Part shown: one piece after another, positions 16,038 through 25,207 of the stretch
Layout of the letters: every line of letters starts with the position of its first letter
Position numbering within the stretch: position 1 is the first letter of the stretch
Source: Burkholderiales bacterium
GTDB lineage: Bacteria; Pseudomonadota; Gammaproteobacteria; Burkholderiales; Casimicrobiaceae
Reading direction: 5' to 3'
NCBI GenBank assembly: GCA_016790165.1
Contig: JAEUPL010000013.1
Location: 62,001 to 126,000 of the forward strand
Length of the DNA stretch: 64,000 nucleotides
The notes under the pieces: generated by a model
Told to the model about the DNA's origin: nothing
The model's database searches: none
The model's input: the letters and a program-made list of their open reading frames with translations, nothing else
Translations under genes and position numbers: made by a program

Positions 16038-16835
16038 ATGAGACTGCAAATAAATGGCGCCACCGCCTACGCCTACACGGGTACTCGTGCCTTCGTCGCC
16101 ACACAACCGACAGCCGTCTTCATCCATGGCGCCGCGAACGACCACAGCGTGTGGTCGCTGCAGTCGCGCTACTTCGCGTTCCACGGGTGGAACGTGCTGG
16201 CCGTGGATCTTCCAGGCCATGGCCAGAGCGAGGGGCCGTTGTGTACGAGCGTGCCTGCGCTCGCCGCATGGATGGCCGCGTTCCTCGATGCGCTTGCGGT
16301 CAAGAATGCGGTGGTGATTGGTCACAGCATGGGGTCGCTCACCGCGCTGGAACTGGCCTCGCAGCGGGCCGACCTCGTCGGGAAACTGGCACTGGTCGGC
16401 ACCGCCGTTCCGATGGCGGTGGGTGATGCGTTACTCGACGCCGCGCTGAATGACGAGGAAAAAGCGCGCCGGATGATTGTTGAGTGGTCGTTTGCGCCCG
16501 CGAGCCAACTCGGCAACAACCAGAAAGTGCCGGGTTCCTGGTTGCCGGGCAACAGCATGGCGCTGATGCAGCGCATGGCGAAAGGCGTGCTGCACAACGA
16601 CCTCGCTGCGTGCAAAGCCTACGCTACCGGCCTCGACGCCGCGACGAAAGTAGAAGCACCGTCGCTGGTCGTCATCGGAGAACGCGACATGATGACGCCG
16701 CCGAAGGCTGCTCAGGCAGTGCTTGGGGCGCTGCGTGACTCCCGCGCCGAGACAATTCGCGACGCCGGCCACAACATGACAGCTGAGGCACCGGATGCGG
16801 TGCTCCGCGTGTTGTGGAGATTTGCCAATGCCTGA
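16038..16835 (+). CDS. Alpha/beta-fold hydrolase
   Basis: The product has 265 residues with no signal peptide. It shows FIHGAANDHSVW (oxyanion-hole region near residue 29), LAVDLPGHGQSEG, the nucleophile elbow GHSMGS (Ser near residue 97), a late acid (IGERDMMTP) and the catalytic His in RDAGHNMTAEAPD. Small esterases and related hydrolases have this layout; nothing indicates the substrate. It lies downstream of metY on the same strand, which could recall homoserine acetyltransferase (MetX), also an alpha/beta hydrolase, but the protein is shorter and looks like a generic hydrolase. Confidence 0.82.
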   Translation: MRLQINGATAYAYTGTRAFVATQPTAVFIHGAANDHSVWSLQSRYFAFHGWNVLAVDLPGHGQSEGPLCTSVPALAAWMAAFLDALAVKNAVVIGHSMGSLTALELASQRADLVGKLALVGTAVPMAVGDALLDAALNDEEKARRMIVEWSFAPASQLGNNQKVPGSWLPGNSMALMQRMAKGVLHNDLAACKAYATGLDAATKVEAPSLVVIGERDMMTPPKAAQAVLGALRDSRAETIRDAGHNMTAEAPDAVLRVLWRFANA

Positions 16836-16849
16836 CTGCGATGCCGACG

Positions 16850-16936
16850 TCACCTCGATGCAGCAACGCGGAATCGAGGGCGCAACGCGGCTCGATCAAA
16901 AAATGCCGCGATTCCGCTGCGCGGCATCGCGGCTAC
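16850..16936. repeat. Degenerate copy of the palindromic repeat flanking rsmE (left)
   Basis: The stretch starts CCTCGATGCAGCAACGCGGA and ends ATTCCGCTGCGCGGCATCGC followed by GGCTACG. These are imperfect mirror images and match the better-preserved element at 17651-17735. It occupies almost the whole gap between the hydrolase stop and the rsmE start. Confidence 0.65.
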
Positions 16937-16960
16937 GATGTTTACTTCAGGTTTGACGAC

Positions 16961-17653
16961 ATGCCACGGTTCTTCTGCCCGCAACCGGTCGCGCCCGAGG
17001 CAACGTTCGCGCTGGACGTCGATGTCGCGCAGCACGTGCGCGTGCTGCGCCTGCGCGAGGGTGATGGCATCGTGCTCTTCGACGGCGCTGGCGGCGAAAC
17101 GCCGGCCACCATCGTCAGCATTGGCAAGCGCGAGGTCACCGTCGCCACCGGCCAGCATCTCGATGTCGAGCGCGAAGCAGCACGGCAAGTTACGGTGTAC
17201 GCGGGGCTGATTGCCAACGACCGCATGGACTGGATGATTCAGAAGGCGACCGAGCTGGGCGTCGCGGCGATTCAGCCAATCTACACCGACCGCTCACAAC
17301 GCATCCCGGGCGATATCGCCAAACGCGTCGATCACTGGCGCGCCGTGGCGATCGCGGCGTGCGAACAGTGCGGGCGCAACCGCATCCCCAACGTGCATGC
17401 TCCGCAGCGTTTGGTTGAAGCGCTTGCGGGGACGCAGGGAGCGACCAATGCGCTGCTCGATGCCGACGGCGAACACGGCTGCTCACCAGGCACAGACGCA
17501 ATGAACGTATTCATCGGCCCGGAAGGCGGCTTTGCGCCGCATGAACGTGACGCCCTGCTCGCACACTGCGGGCACAAGCTGCGCATCGGGGCGACGGTGC
17601 TACGCGCCGAAACAGCGGCTGTGGCGGCGATGGCCTTGTTGGGCAGCCCGTAG
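16961..17653 (+). CDS. rsmE: 16S rRNA (uracil(1498)-N3)-methyltransferase
   Basis: The product has 230 residues. ATG at 16961 is chosen because it starts the family N-terminus MPRFFCPQPV; the longer frame upstream only reads through a repeat. RsmE methylates U1498 in the decoding region of 16S rRNA with SAM. The SPOUT-fold signatures are present: GLIANDRMDWMIQKATELGV, the knot-region motif FIGPEGGFAPHE near residues 185-196, and LRIGATVLRAETAAVAAMA at the C-terminus. Its stop codon TAG forms the first three bases of the repeat at 17651, and a related repeat precedes the gene. Confidence 0.9.
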   Translation: MPRFFCPQPVAPEATFALDVDVAQHVRVLRLREGDGIVLFDGAGGETPATIVSIGKREVTVATGQHLDVEREAARQVTVYAGLIANDRMDWMIQKATELGVAAIQPIYTDRSQRIPGDIAKRVDHWRAVAIAACEQCGRNRIPNVHAPQRLVEALAGTQGATNALLDADGEHGCSPGTDAMNVFIGPEGGFAPHERDALLAHCGHKLRIGATVLRAETAAVAAMALLGSP

Positions 17654-17735
17654 CCTCGATGCAGCAACGCGGAGTCGGGGCATTTGTTCACCGAGCCGGG
17701 GCTGACCTCGAATCCGCTGCGCTGCATCGAGGCTA
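17651..17735. repeat. 85-bp element with 15-bp perfect terminal inverted repeats
   Basis: TAGCCTCGATGCAGC at 17651-17665 is the exact reverse complement of 17721-17735, and imperfect pairing continues inward for about 12 more bases. It looks like a REP/MITE-type palindromic unit. The first TAG is the stop codon of rsmE. A diverged copy lies at 16850-16936 on the other side of the gene. Confidence 0.8.
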
Positions 17736-17772
17736 CGTGGGTGACACCGGCGCCAGTCGCGGCAACCCGCGT

Positions 17773-18786
17773 CTACAGACTCACCGCCCCATGCGCCTGC
17801 GCCGCGAGGCCACCCAGCGTCAGCCAGGCATCGCCCGGCGCCTGGCCCTTGCTCTGCGCGTCGAGTGTGGCGCACTGTTTGAGCAGCCCGCCAATTCGGC
17901 GTTGATCAATCTGGTTGGCCGCGATCTCCATCGCCTTCTGCCGCTTGCCCCACACCCGCGCGTTGCGCAGCGCCTGCGCCATGGGGATGCCTTCGCGGCG
18001 CGCCATAAAAATGCTGCCGAGCGCGTGCACATCCTCGGAAAGTTGCCACGACAGGCGTGGTGCCTGTTCGCCTTCCGCCTGTAGCCCCGACAGCACGCGT
18101 CCGTAGCGCGGCAGGTCGCCACGCAGGAAGGCCTCGGACAACTCGCTCACGTCGTAGCGCGCCACGTCGGCCACCGCGCCCAACACGTCGTCGACATCCA
18201 GCTTGCCGGGTTTGATGAGCAGCGAGAGTTTCTCGATTTCCTGTTTTGCCGCGAGCAGATTGCCTTCGCAGCGTTCGCAGATCAACTCAATCACGTCGCG
18301 CGAACCGTCGAATCCGAACGCGCTTAACCGCGCCTTGACCCAGCGGGGCAGCGCTTCGCGTTCCACCAGGGGGGCGGGGACGTTGCAGCCAGCGCGGTCG
18401 CAGGCGGCGAACCACGCGCTTTCAGTCGCCGCACGATCCAGCTTGGGGAGCGTGATGATGAACAGCGTATCGGGTGGCGGATCGGCGGCGATGCCGGCCA
18501 TGAACTCAGCCGCATCGGCAGACGGTTTGGCCGTGTTGACGGTGATTTCCACGATGCGCTGCGTTGCGAACAGCGAGAGGTTATCACTCGACTGCGTGAT
18601 CAGACTCCAGTCGAAATGCGCTTCGACCACGAAGTGCTCGCGCTCGCTGTAGCCGACCTTGCGCGCCGCGGCGCGGATCGCATCGGCGGCTTCGAGTTTG
18701 GTGAGCGTTTCTTCGCCGTGGATCAGGTAGATCGGCTTGAGTGCTTCGCTGAGACGCGCGGCGAGATGGTCGATAGAGACTTGCAT
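17773..18786 (-). CDS. holA: DNA polymerase III subunit delta
   Basis: The product has 337 residues, matching HolA, which opens the beta clamp within the clamp loader. Family features include KPIYLIHGEETLTKLEAADA near the N-terminus, the central VKARLSAFGFDGSRDVIELI and CEGNLLAAKQEIEKLSLL in the lid region, and the C-terminal collar domain. It follows lptE and leuS on the same strand; leuS-lptE-holA is a conserved proteobacterial order. The stretch from 18787 to 18866 contains a small palindromic repeat (GCGGGTCGCTGCGACCCG). Confidence 0.93.
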   Translation of the reverse strand: MQVSIDHLAARLSEALKPIYLIHGEETLTKLEAADAIRAAARKVGYSEREHFVVEAHFDWSLITQSSDNLSLFATQRIVEITVNTAKPSADAAEFMAGIAADPPPDTLFIITLPKLDRAATESAWFAACDRAGCNVPAPLVEREALPRWVKARLSAFGFDGSRDVIELICERCEGNLLAAKQEIEKLSLLIKPGKLDVDDVLGAVADVARYDVSELSEAFLRGDLPRYGRVLSGLQAEGEQAPRLSWQLSEDVHALGSIFMARREGIPMAQALRNARVWGKRQKAMEIAANQIDQRRIGGLLKQCATLDAQSKGQAPGDAWLTLGGLAAQAHGAVSL

Positions 18787-18866
18787 CGCGACGATTTTAG
18801 GAGCGGGTCGCTGCGACCCGAGCGATCGAGGGCAATCAGGGAACGCGGCAAGGCGTTCCTACCGGA

Positions 18867-19496
18867 TCAACCGGGTCGTTTGACCGACTGCAAGCGGCGC
18901 AGGATCTGAGCGGCGGCATCGAGCTGCATGTCGCGCACGAGTTGGCGCTCTTCAGCTTCTTTTGCTAGCGCCTGTGATTCCGCGAACGAGAAGTCACGAC
19001 GGATGGTGATCTCACCCGGTTCGCCCCACAGGCCACCCTTGGCGTCGACAAACTCGTAGCGAACCCGGTACTCCAGTTCGAACTCGCGCGCCCGGCCCCC
19101 GCCAGACAGCGAAAGCACACGCTTGTCGAAAAAAACTTGCAGGAAGCGCACCGAGAAGTCGGCCTCGTCAATTCTTGACTTCAAGTCAATGCCGCTGTTC
19201 TTCAGGCCGAGGATGACGTCGGGCACCACCGGTGCCCCGGCTCCCGCCACGGTCGACGTGCCAACGCCGAACGTGGTCGGTGCCTGCACGTACACGCTCT
19301 TGAACGGGTAGCTGGCGCTGCCACGCAGGTGAAAGCCGCAGGCGCTCATCATCGTCGTTGCGACGATGAGCAGGACGAATGACGAGAGACGAGTGACGAA
19401 AGAGAGCCAACGCGTGTCAGAAGCATAGGTAGCTGCAGCCGGTGGGTTCGTCGACAGGTATGACCCTCTTTGCTGAAGCTTTGCGTCATTCGTCAT
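18867..19496 (-). CDS. lptE: LPS-assembly lipoprotein LptE
   Basis: The product has up to 209 residues. The lipobox MMSAC, with Cys at 53, is followed by GFHLRG, a hallmark of LptE/RlpB, which plugs the LptD beta-barrel during LPS insertion into the outer membrane. The annotated start gives an unusually long signal region; residues 1-45 read through DNA belonging to the CGTCATTCGTC repeat family, so the true start may be an internal non-ATG codon that I cannot fix. The mature part has the expected length. It is located between leuS and holA, as in other proteobacteria. Confidence 0.85.
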   Translation of the reverse strand: MTNDAKLQQRGSYLSTNPPAAATYASDTRWLSFVTRLSSFVLLIVATTMMSACGFHLRGSASYPFKSVYVQAPTTFGVGTSTVAGAGAPVVPDVILGLKNSGIDLKSRIDEADFSVRFLQVFFDKRVLSLSGGGRAREFELEYRVRYEFVDAKGGLWGEPGEITIRRDFSFAESQALAKEAEERQLVRDMQLDAAAQILRRLQSVKRPG

Positions 19497-19512
19497 TGGT
19501 CATTCGTCCTTG
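19366..19512. repeat. CGTCATTCGTC-type repeat words in and before the lptE 5' region
   Basis: GGACGAATGACGAGAGACGA at 19374-19393 lies inside the predicted signal-peptide coding part of lptE, and TTTGCGTCATTCGTCATTGG with TCATTCGTCCTT at 19484-19512 covers the junction with leuS. The same words occur at 5815, 15950 and 24507. The repeat thus supplies part of the N-terminal coding sequence of lptE, if the long start is used. Confidence 0.5.
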
Positions 19513-19514
19513 CC

Positions 19515-22142
19515 TCAAACCACCACATTGACCAGTCTTCCAGGTACCACGATGATTTTCTTCGGTGTCCGGCCTTCGCCGAACTTGGCGACGTCGGGCG
19601 CCGCTGCGGCGACCGCTTCAATGGTCGCCTTGTCGGCGCTGGATGGCACGACGATTTCGCCGCGGGTCTTGCCGTTCACCTGGAGGGCCAGTTTGATCTG
19701 ATCCTGTACCAGTGCCGCCGCGTCGGGTTGTGGCCACTTCGCATCGAGCAGGCTGCCTTCGCTCTGCTCGAAGCCCAAGTCAACCCAGAGCTGGCACGTG
19801 ATGTGCGGCGCCACCGGGTAGAGCGTCCGCAACAGCACCGATGCGCCCTCGCGCGACAGTGCCGGGCAGGCGCCGCGCTTCACGGTTTCGAGTGCGTTGA
19901 GCATCTTCATGGTGGCGGACACCACCGTGTTGTACTGTTGACGCTCGTAGTCGAAGTTCGACTGCTTGAGCGCGTTGTGTAGCTCGAAGCGTGCTGACTT
20001 CTGTTCCGCGCTCAGCGTGGCCACGTCCACCGTGCCGCTGGTGGCGATTTCTTCCGCGCGATCGGCACAGTACGCCCACACGCGGCGCAAAAAGCGCATG
20101 GCGCCCTCAACGGCGGTGTCGGACCACACGGCCGGATCTTCCGGGCCGCCGACGAACATCACGTAGAGCCGCGCGGTGTCGGCGCCATACTTGTCGATCA
20201 GGTCTTGCGGGTCAACGCCGTTGCGCTCGGTCTTGCCCATCTTGCCGATTCCGCCGTACTCAACGCGGGTGCCGTCGGCCAGCGTGCCGCCGTTGATGTG
20301 GCCCTTGTCGTCGTGCGTGACCTTCACCTCGGTCGGCGGGATGAAGTTCTTGGCGCCGTGGCTGCCCGGCGTGTAGAAGATGTGGTTGAGCAGCATGCCG
20401 TGGTTGGTCATGCGCTTGAACGGCTCGTCGAACTTGAGCAGGCCGAGGTCGCGCATCGCCTTGGTCCAGAAGCGTGCGTAGAGCAGATGCAGTACCGCGT
20501 GCTCAATGCCGCCGATGTACTGGTCCATCGGCATCCAGTAGTCGTTGCGGGCGTCCACCATGGTTTCTGCGTTGGCCGAGGCGTAGCGCATGTAATACCA
20601 CGCCGAATCGACAAAGGTGTCCATGGTGTCGGTCTCGCGCCGCGCCGGCTTGCCGCACTTCGGGCACGAGCACTTCAGGAAGGCTTCGTCTTTGTTGAGC
20701 GGGTTGCCGCTACCGTCGGGGATGTGATGCTCGGGCAGCACGACCGGCAAATCTTTCTCTGGCACCGGCACCACGCCGCAATCGTCACAGTGGATCACCG
20801 GGATCGGCGTGCCCCAGTAGCGCTGGCGCGAGATGCCCCAGTCGCGCAGGCGGAAGGTGGCTTTCTTTTCACCGAGGCCCTTGGCCGCGAGATCGGCCGC
20901 GACGGCGTCGACGCAGTCCTTGAACTTGAGGCCGTCGTACTTGCCGCTGTTGACGCCGGTGCCTTCGCCTTTGGCGCCGTACCACTCTTGCCATGCGGCG
21001 ATGTCGAAGCTGTGGTTGCCGACAGCGACCACTTGCTTGATTGGCAAGTTGTATTTCTTTGCGAACGCAAAGTCGCGCTCGTCATGCGCAGGTACGCCCA
21101 TCACGGCGCCATCGCCGTAGGTGATCAGCACATAGTTGCCGACCCATACTTCGACCTTGTCGCCGGTCAGAGGATGCGTCACGAACAACCCAGTCGCCAC
21201 GCCTTCTTTTTCCTTCAGCGCGAGCTCGGCCTCGGTGGTGCCGCCCTGTTTGAGCGCCTCGATCTTCGGCGCCAAGACCGGGTTCAGCTCGCCCGCGCGC
21301 ACGGCGAGCGGATGCTCGGGCGCAACCGCCACGAAGGTGACGCCCATGATGGTGTCGGCACGCGTGGTGAACACGTACATGCGGCCGTCCTGGATCGGCT
21401 TGCCAGCCGCGTCCTTGATGTCGTGCGGGAAGGCAAAACGCACGCCTTCGCTCTTGCCGATCCAGTTTTCCTGAATCAGGCGCAGGCGGTCTGACCAGCC
21501 GGGCAGGCTGTTCAACGTGGCGTCGAGCAGCTCGTCGGCGTACTTGGTGATGTTGAGGTAGTAGCCCGGGATCTCGCGCTTCTCGACGACGGCGCCCGAG
21601 CGCCAGCCGCGACCGTCGATCACCTGCTCGTTGGCGAGCACGGTCTGGTCCACCGGGTCCCAGTTCACGATCTGCGTCTTGCGATAGGCGAGACCGTTCT
21701 CCAGCATCTTGACGAAAAACCACTGGTTCCACTTGTAGTACGCCGGGTCACAGGTCGCGAGCTCGCGCGACCAGTCGATGGCGAGCCCGAGCGCCTGGCA
21801 CTGGCTCTTCATCACGCGGATGTTTTCGTAGGTCCAGGCGGCGGGCGCGACCTTGCCTTTCATCGCGGCGTTCTCGGCGGGCAGGCCGAAGGCGTCCCAC
21901 CCCATCGGCATCAGCACGTTGTGGCCCTGCATGCGCAGGTAGCGCACCAGCATGTCGTTGATCGTGTAGTTGCGCACATGGCCCATGTGCAGCTTGCCCG
22001 ACGGATACGGCAGCATCGAGCAGGCGTAGTACTTGCCTTTCGGAAAACGCGGGTCATTCTCGACGGCGCGGTAGGCATCGGTCGCCGACCAATGGGTTTG
22101 AGCGGCAGTTTCAACTGCCTTGTGGTTGTAAGTGGGTTCCAT
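19515..22142 (-). CDS. leuS: Leucyl-tRNA synthetase
   Basis: The product has 875 residues. ATG at 22142 gives the family N-terminus [18 protein letters not shown]; an ATG at 22235 would add unrelated residues. It charges tRNA-Leu in the cytoplasm. The HIGH-equivalent motif is [15 protein letters not shown], the editing domain contains [16 protein letters not shown], and a zinc-binding segment has paired Cys (CDDCG and CSCPKCG). The second ATP-binding motif reads KMGKTERNG instead of the usual KMSKSKNNG, a notable departure in an otherwise regular protein. It leads the leuS-lptE-holA set. Confidence 0.96.
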   Translation of the reverse strand: MEPTYNHKAVETAAQTHWSATDAYRAVENDPRFPKGKYYACSMLPYPSGKLHMGHVRNYTINDMLVRYLRMQGHNVLMPMGWDAFGLPAENAAMKGKVAPAAWTYENIRVMKSQCQALGLAIDWSRELATCDPAYYKWNQWFFVKMLENGLAYRKTQIVNWDPVDQTVLANEQVIDGRGWRSGAVVEKREIPGYYLNITKYADELLDATLNSLPGWSDRLRLIQENWIGKSEGVRFAFPHDIKDAAGKPIQDGRMYVFTTRADTIMGVTFVAVAPEHPLAVRAGELNPVLAPKIEALKQGGTTEAELALKEKEGVATGLFVTHPLTGDKVEVWVGNYVLITYGDGAVMGVPAHDERDFAFAKKYNLPIKQVVAVGNHSFDIAAWQEWYGAKGEGTGVNSGKYDGLKFKDCVDAVAADLAAKGLGEKKATFRLRDWGISRQRYWGTPIPVIHCDDCGVVPVPEKDLPVVLPEHHIPDGSGNPLNKDEAFLKCSCPKCGKPARRETDTMDTFVDSAWYYMRYASANAETMVDARNDYWMPMDQYIGGIEHAVLHLLYARFWTKAMRDLGLLKFDEPFKRMTNHGMLLNHIFYTPGSHGAKNFIPPTEVKVTHDDKGHINGGTLADGTRVEYGGIGKMGKTERNGVDPQDLIDKYGADTARLYVMFVGGPEDPAVWSDTAVEGAMRFLRRVWAYCADRAEEIATSGTVDVATLSAEQKSARFELHNALKQSNFDYERQQYNTVVSATMKMLNALETVKRGACPALSREGASVLLRTLYPVAPHITCQLWVDLGFEQSEGSLLDAKWPQPDAAALVQDQIKLALQVNGKTRGEIVVPSSADKATIEAVAAAAPDVAKFGEGRTPKKIIVVPGRLVNVVV

Positions 22143-22274
22143 GACTTGCACGTGCCGCGAGCTGGCGCAGCGCACTAAAATTGGCTCTAAACCGTTGAAT
22201 TGTAAGGTTCGCGGGCTGACGCAGGACGGAACCAACGGGGGTTCATCGAGTTCCTAGTACTTCCTGATTTTCAT

Positions 22275-22385
22275 TTCGGCGCTCCCGCGCAGGCAGGAGC
22301 CCAGCGGCTTTTCCTCTATGCACGTTGACACTTCTGCGGTGAAGCGACACCGGGTTCCTGCCTTCGCGGGGCCGACGTCGTTTGT
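22275..22385. repeat. CCCGCGCAGGCAGGAG...CCTGCCTTCGCGGGG-type repeat overlapping the dsbD start
   Basis: CTCCCGCGCAGGCAGGAG at 22282-22299 and GGTTCCTGCCTTCGCGGGG at 22351-22369 are imperfect mirror images about 50 nt apart. This resembles the widely dispersed palindromic unit seen in many beta- and gammaproteobacteria. The right arm lies inside the first codons of the dsbD reading frame. Confidence 0.6.
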
Positions 22386-24504
22386 CACCGCCTTGATTGG
22401 CCTGCTGGGTGCGACGGTGCTTCACGCTGCACCGGTCAAGACTGAGCACGCCGAAGTTGAATTGATCGCCGAGAAGACAGCCCTCGTCGTCGGCGGGAAG
22501 AACAGCATCGGCCTTTCGATCAAGCACGCACCGCACTGGCACACCTACTGGAAGAACCCCGGCGATTCTGGCTACCCGACCAAGGTGACGTGGCAGCTGC
22601 CTGAAGGCTACGGCGTTGGTGAGTTCGACTGGCCAACGCCGAAGCGTCTGGCCACCGGGCCGATCGTCAACTTTGGCTACGAGGGCGAGGTGCTTCTGCC
22701 ACTCAACGTGAGTGTGCCAGCCTCGGCGAAGCCGGGCGAGCGGATCACCCTGAAGGGCAAAGCCGAGTGGCTGGTCTGCAAGGACGTGTGCATTCCGGAG
22801 GAGGGTGACGTTGCCGTCACGCTGCCGGTGGCCGAAAGCGGCAAAGACGTTTCTTCCGGCGCCGCCGCGGCGCGCTTCACGGCGGCCCGCGCTGCGCAAC
22901 CCGGTGATGCCAGCGCGTGGAAAGCAACCTTGTTCGCTGCACCCAACGCGGCCCGCGACGCCTGGCTCGACATCACGGCGCCCGCGGGCGCCGGCAAACT
23001 CGTCGCGCTCGACGCATTTCCCGTGCAGGAGCAGGTCAGCGATCCGTCGGTGCAGCAGGTGTATCGCACCGAACGCGGCTACGCCGTGAAGATCAAATTG
23101 GTCGACGGTGCCAAGCTTGCGGAGGGCTTTCCGGTGCTGCTTGCCGCAACCGGCGCCGCTGTCGGATCGAAGGGCGAATCCTCAGGCACCACGCTGGCAA
23201 CGGTCTCGACCGCTTCGTTCACGCTGCCTGCGGGCGCTACGGCGATGACTGCGGTTGCTGCCGCGACCGGCGCGACCGCGGGTCGTACCGATCTCACATT
23301 CTGGTCAGCCCTCGCGCTCGCCTTCGTTGGCGGCATGATCCTGAATCTGATGCCTTGTGTGTTCCCAGTGCTGTCGCTGAAGATTCTTTCGTTTGCGCAG
23401 CATTCCGCCCATTCTGCCGCCGGTACCCGGCGGATGCGTCAGCACGGCGTGTTCTACGCGGTAGGCGTTGTACTTTCGTTTCTCGCGCTGGCAGGCGCAT
23501 TGCTCGCGCTCAAGAGTGCCGGTAGCGCCATCGGCTGGGGCTTTCAACTTCAGAACCCCGGCGTGGTGTGGGCGCTGGCGGTGATCTTCTTCCTGATCGG
23601 ACTGAACCTGATGGGCGCGTTCGAGGTGGGGCAACTGGCGCCGTCGTCGCTGCTCTCGATGCAGGCAAAGCATCCCGGTGTGGATGCCTTCTTCGCCGGC
23701 GTGCTGGCGGTGATTGCGGCGAGTCCGTGCACGGCGCCTTTCATGGGCGCAGCCCTTGGGTTTGCGTTGACGCAGTCGGCCGCCGCCGCGCTCGCGGTGT
23801 TTGCGGCGCTCGGGCTTGGCATGGCGCTGCCGTATGTGTTGCTGGCATGGTTCCCGAAATGGCTCGACCGTCTGCCTCGACCGGGGCCGTGGATGGTCAC
23901 CTTCAAGCAGGTACTGGCGTTTCCGATGTTCGTCACTGTGGTCTGGTTGGTCTGGGTGCTGTCACTGCAGGCCGGCGCGGACGGCGCGGCGATTGGACTT
24001 CTCGGCCTGGTCGGGCTCGCGTTCGGCGCCTGGCTGATCGGCTCGATGCGACCGTCGGTGCGCTGGGCCGGCGTCGCCGCCGCGCTGGTGGCCGCCGTGC
24101 TCGCGTGGCCCGCCGGCGAACTGGCACAGACTGCGACCACGGCACCGGCAGGCAAGTCCAGCACCGCACAATGGCAGGCTTGGGACCCGGCGCTGGTTGC
24201 CAAACTCAACGGGGAAGGCAAACCCGTGTTCGTGGATTTCACGGCGGCGTGGTGCGTGAGCTGTCAGGCCAACAAGCGGTTGGTGCTCACTCGCGCTGAA
24301 ATCGAGCAGGCGTTTGCCGCGAAGAACGTAACCCTGATGCGCGCCGACTGGACCAATCGCGACGAACGCATCACCCAGGCGCTCGCCGCGATGGGCCGCT
24401 CGGGCGTGCCGGTGTACGTGCTGCACGCTCCCGGAAAACCCGCACAGCTCTTGCCGGAACTGCTCACAACCGGCATCGTCAAAGAAGCGTTGGCGAAGCT
24501 CTAG
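22318..24504 (+). CDS. dsbD: Thiol:disulfide interchange protein DsbD (ScsB-like)
   Basis: The product has up to 728 residues. DsbD carries electrons from cytoplasmic thioredoxin across the inner membrane to periplasmic partners. Visible are an N-terminal periplasmic domain with a Cys pair (WLVCKDVCIPEEG near residues 145-160), eight or so membrane segments with the redox Cys in LMPCVFPVLSLK and ASPCTAPFMGAALG, and a C-terminal thioredoxin domain with WCVSC (DFTAAWCVSCQANKR). The start is uncertain: ATG at 22318 or GTG at 22339, because the first 20 codons read through a dispersed repeat. The gene is followed 58 nt later by a secreted redoxin, a possible client. Confidence 0.92.
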   Translation: MHVDTSAVKRHRVPAFAGPTSFVTALIGLLGATVLHAAPVKTEHAEVELIAEKTALVVGGKNSIGLSIKHAPHWHTYWKNPGDSGYPTKVTWQLPEGYGVGEFDWPTPKRLATGPIVNFGYEGEVLLPLNVSVPASAKPGERITLKGKAEWLVCKDVCIPEEGDVAVTLPVAESGKDVSSGAAAARFTAARAAQPGDASAWKATLFAAPNAARDAWLDITAPAGAGKLVALDAFPVQEQVSDPSVQQVYRTERGYAVKIKLVDGAKLAEGFPVLLAATGAAVGSKGESSGTTLATVSTASFTLPAGATAMTAVAAATGATAGRTDLTFWSALALAFVGGMILNLMPCVFPVLSLKILSFAQHSAHSAAGTRRMRQHGVFYAVGVVLSFLALAGALLALKSAGSAIGWGFQLQNPGVVWALAVIFFLIGLNLMGAFEVGQLAPSSLLSMQAKHPGVDAFFAGVLAVIAASPCTAPFMGAALGFALTQSAAAALAVFAALGLGMALPYVLLAWFPKWLDRLPRPGPWMVTFKQVLAFPMFVTVVWLVWVLSLQAGADGAAIGLLGLVGLAFGAWLIGSMRPSVRWAGVAAALVAAVLAWPAGELAQTATTAPAGKSSTAQWQAWDPALVAKLNGEGKPVFVDFTAAWCVSCQANKRLVLTRAEIEQAFAAKNVTLMRADWTNRDERITQALAAMGRSGVPVYVLHAPGKPAQLLPELLTTGIVKEALAKL

Positions 24505-24562
24505 TCGTCGCCATTGGACGTTCGTCACTTCTCACTCGTCATCGAATCCAAAAGGAGCCAAC

Positions 24563-25162
24563 ATGATCCGAACGCTTGCCACCCTGCTGCTTTCCGCCCT
24601 AGTTGCAGCGGCGCACGCGGCCACCGTCGGCCAGCCCGCGCCCGACTTTGCACTGACCGATGTCAACGGCAAGACCGTGAAACTCTCCGATTTCAAAGGC
24701 AAGCACGTGGTGCTGGAGTGGACCAACCCCGGCTGCCCATTTGTGGTCAAACACTACGGCTCAGGCAACATGCAGTCGCTGCAGAAGGATGCAACGGCGA
24801 AGGGTGTGGTCTGGCTGTCAATCAACAGCACCAACAAGTCTGCAAGCGACTACCTGGAGCCCACCAGGCTGAACGCCAAGATGAATGGCGAGTGGAAGGG
24901 CGCGTCGAGTTATCTGTTGATGGACGAGAGCGGCAAGGCGGGCATGGCTTACGAGGCGAAGACCACGCCGCACATGTATGTGATTGACCCGTCCGGCAAG
25001 CTCGTTTTCGCCGGCGGCATCGACGACAAACGCAGCGCCAACCCTGCGGATGTCAAGACGGCGAAAAACTTTGTCCGCGCCGCCCTTGATGAAACCCTTG
25101 CCGGCAAACCGGTCTCGGTGGCGACTTCGACGCCGTACGGCTGCAGTATCAAATACCTCTAG
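24563..25162 (+). CDS. Periplasmic redoxin (AhpC/TSA family)
   Basis: The product has 199 residues with a cleavable signal peptide (TLATLLLSALVAAAHAA). The thioredoxin-fold redoxin domain shows PAPDFALTDVNGKTVKLSDF, then WTNPGCPFVVKHY, where one Cys occupies the peroxidatic position; no adjacent resolving Cys is present, leaving only a second Cys near the C-terminus (YGCSIKYL). It may act as a peroxiredoxin-like or thiol-exchange protein fed by DsbD. GGAG precedes the ATG. CGTCATTCG-like repeat words occupy 24507-24545 between dsbD and this gene, and a strong terminator follows it. Confidence 0.82.
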   Translation: MIRTLATLLLSALVAAAHAATVGQPAPDFALTDVNGKTVKLSDFKGKHVVLEWTNPGCPFVVKHYGSGNMQSLQKDATAKGVVWLSINSTNKSASDYLEPTRLNAKMNGEWKGASSYLLMDESGKAGMAYEAKTTPHMYVIDPSGKLVFAGGIDDKRSANPADVKTAKNFVRAALDETLAGKPVSVATSTPYGCSIKYL

Positions 25163-25184
25163 GCCTTCGCTCGCTGTCAGTAAT

Positions 25185-25207
25185 GGCCCGGCGTTGCCGG
25201 GCCTTTT
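25185..25207 (+). terminator. Rho-independent terminator after the redoxin gene
   Basis: GGCCCGGC (25185-25192) pairs perfectly with GCCGGGCC (25196-25203) around a GTT loop and is followed by TTTT. It starts 22 nt after the redoxin stop. Confidence 0.85.

Noticed and set aside
20205-21494. 429-codon plus-strand frame within leuS
   Set aside because: It lies entirely antisense to a clearly conserved leuS and shows no domain or ribosome-binding site.
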